From assembly GCA_946628805.1 (NCBI GenBank), contig CAMOXB010000011.1, positions 1 to 6,118 on the forward strand: a stretch of 6,118 nt of DNA, written 5' to 3'. Positions 5,464 through 6,118 of this stretch are shown one piece after another. Positions within the stretch are counted from its first letter, which is position 1. Every line of letters begins with the position of its first letter. Position numbers and translations under genes: made by a program. This DNA comes from an uncultured Pseudomonadota bacterium (GTDB lineage Bacteria > Pseudomonadota > Alphaproteobacteria > Rs-D84). The notes below the pieces were generated by a model. That model was not told where the DNA came from, ran no database searches, and was given only the letters and a program-made list of their open reading frames with translations.

Positions 5464-6118
5464 CTATTCGCTTGTTGACTTTTTTGGCTTAACGACATCA
5501 ACAACATCGGAATACGTTTTCACAGTCGTCACATTATCCCCCAAACCAAACGATGTAGTGCAAAGACAACGTGATAATTTTTTATTATTTTGTACAATTT
5601 CTTTAAATTTATTAACACCAACTCCCACATCAATAAGATTATTGGCCACTGGCTCTGGTATTCCACAACCAAGCAATAAACCTTTCGATTTTTCTCTTAT
5701 TATAGAATCAATTTTATCGGATATATCACACGAACACTTATCATGGCACAAATGTGGTGTAACCATTTGACACGCACGTGACGAAGTACAACCATAGCCC
5801 AGACCGCTTTCATCATCAAATGCCAGACACAATCTATCACCCGAAACATTACCTTCGGAATCCGTGACAATCGGTCCACTGTTTCCTGTTGTATATCCAA
5901 TTCCACAAGATGTACAACCGGTCTTTCCACCGTCTGAATATGTATTCACTGGACACAATGGAGCAACTGTATCAGGATCTAAATTGCCGCTTTCACTATA
6001 TTTATCACACCATAACTGTTTTGTTCCATCACAATATCTTCCCGCAGGACAGGATACACATTCGCCTTCTAATGTTCTGCATTGACCCGCTTTGCACAAA
6101 GAATTGTATGAAGTATCA
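5464..6118 (-). CDS. Cysteine-rich protein with TNFR/GCC2-GCC3-like motifs, 5' end beyond the window
   Basis: The frame is open to the window end (the first readable residues are DTSYNSLCKAG), so the N-terminus and any signal peptide are missing; a TTG at 6099 is an internal leucine codon, not a convincing start. About 218 residues are visible, with 18 cysteines. The first part has the spacing of short extracellular cysteine-rich repeats: ECVSCPAGRYCDG, then LCPVNTYSDGGKTGCTSCGIGYTTG, resembling the C-x2-C-P-x-G-x-Y pattern of GCC2/GCC3 and TNF-receptor-like modules. About 90 residues from the amino-terminal visible Cys, a segment of clustered cysteines (CTSSRAC, LCHDKCSC) follows, then a less cysteine-rich, helical-looking C-terminal region ending in basic KPKKSTSE. 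Probably exported and disulfide-bonded; no anchor is visible at the C-terminus. The stop (TAG) lies just before the rpoA promoter with no terminator between, so read-through into rpoA is possible. Its function is unknown. Confidence 0.85.
   Translation of the reverse strand, partial: DTSYNSLCKAGQCRTLEGECVSCPAGRYCDGTKQLWCDKYSESGNLDPDTVAPLCPVNTYSDGGKTGCTSCGIGYTTGNSGPIVTDSEGNVSGDRLCLAFDDESGLGYGCTSSRACQMVTPHLCHDKCSCDISDKIDSIIREKSKGLLLGCGIPEPVANNLIDVGVGVNKFKEIVQNNKKLSRCLCTTSFGLGDNVTTVKTYSDVVDVVKPKKSTSE

Noticed and set aside
6097..6099. TTG as the start codon of the right-edge cysteine-rich gene.
   Set aside because: The frame is open to the window edge and no signal peptide or RBS accompanies the TTG; it is read as an internal leucine of a truncated gene.

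Overview
The window looks like chromosomal DNA from an AT-rich, probably host-associated alphaproteobacterium. The best evidence is the RNA polymerase alpha subunit: its N-terminus ([15 protein letters not shown]) and C-terminus ([19 protein letters not shown]) have the form I know from alphaproteobacterial RpoA. The two large cysteine-rich exported-type proteins resemble hypothetical proteins of reduced gut alphaproteobacterial lineages. That last link is an impression from memory, not something I could search.

All four genes lie on the minus strand, so transcription runs from high to low coordinates. At the right edge is the 3' part of a cysteine-rich protein gene with TNFR/GCC2-GCC3-like motifs, cut by the window end. 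Next comes rpoA, with its own near-consensus sigma70-type promoter (TTGACA-N17-TAAAAT) and a small hairpin at the predicted 5' end of its mRNA. A 227-bp gap, long for the rpoA-rplQ junction, holds a 102-bp nested inverted repeat whose outer arm includes part of the rpoA stop codon, a possible promoter, and a GC-rich hairpin just before the rplQ ribosome binding site. rplQ (L17) carries a 65-residue Ala/Lys-rich tail and ends at a good intrinsic terminator. A separate extended -10 promoter then drives a 1037-residue, signal-peptide-bearing protein with 40 mature cysteines and a repeated C-x6-C-x4-C motif. That gene ends at a second intrinsic terminator.

The last roughly 200 bases at the left edge contain no gene. 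They are much richer in GC than the rest and consist of stacked imperfect palindromes that resemble a dispersed chromosomal repeat.

The two halves of the window do different jobs: core transcription and translation genes (rpoA, rplQ) sit between two exported-type cysteine-rich genes. In most bacteria rpoA directly follows rpsM-rpsK-rpsD; here that link is broken. The most interesting items are the rpoA-rplQ intergenic structured element, the giant cysteine-repeat protein, and the left-edge palindromic repeat.
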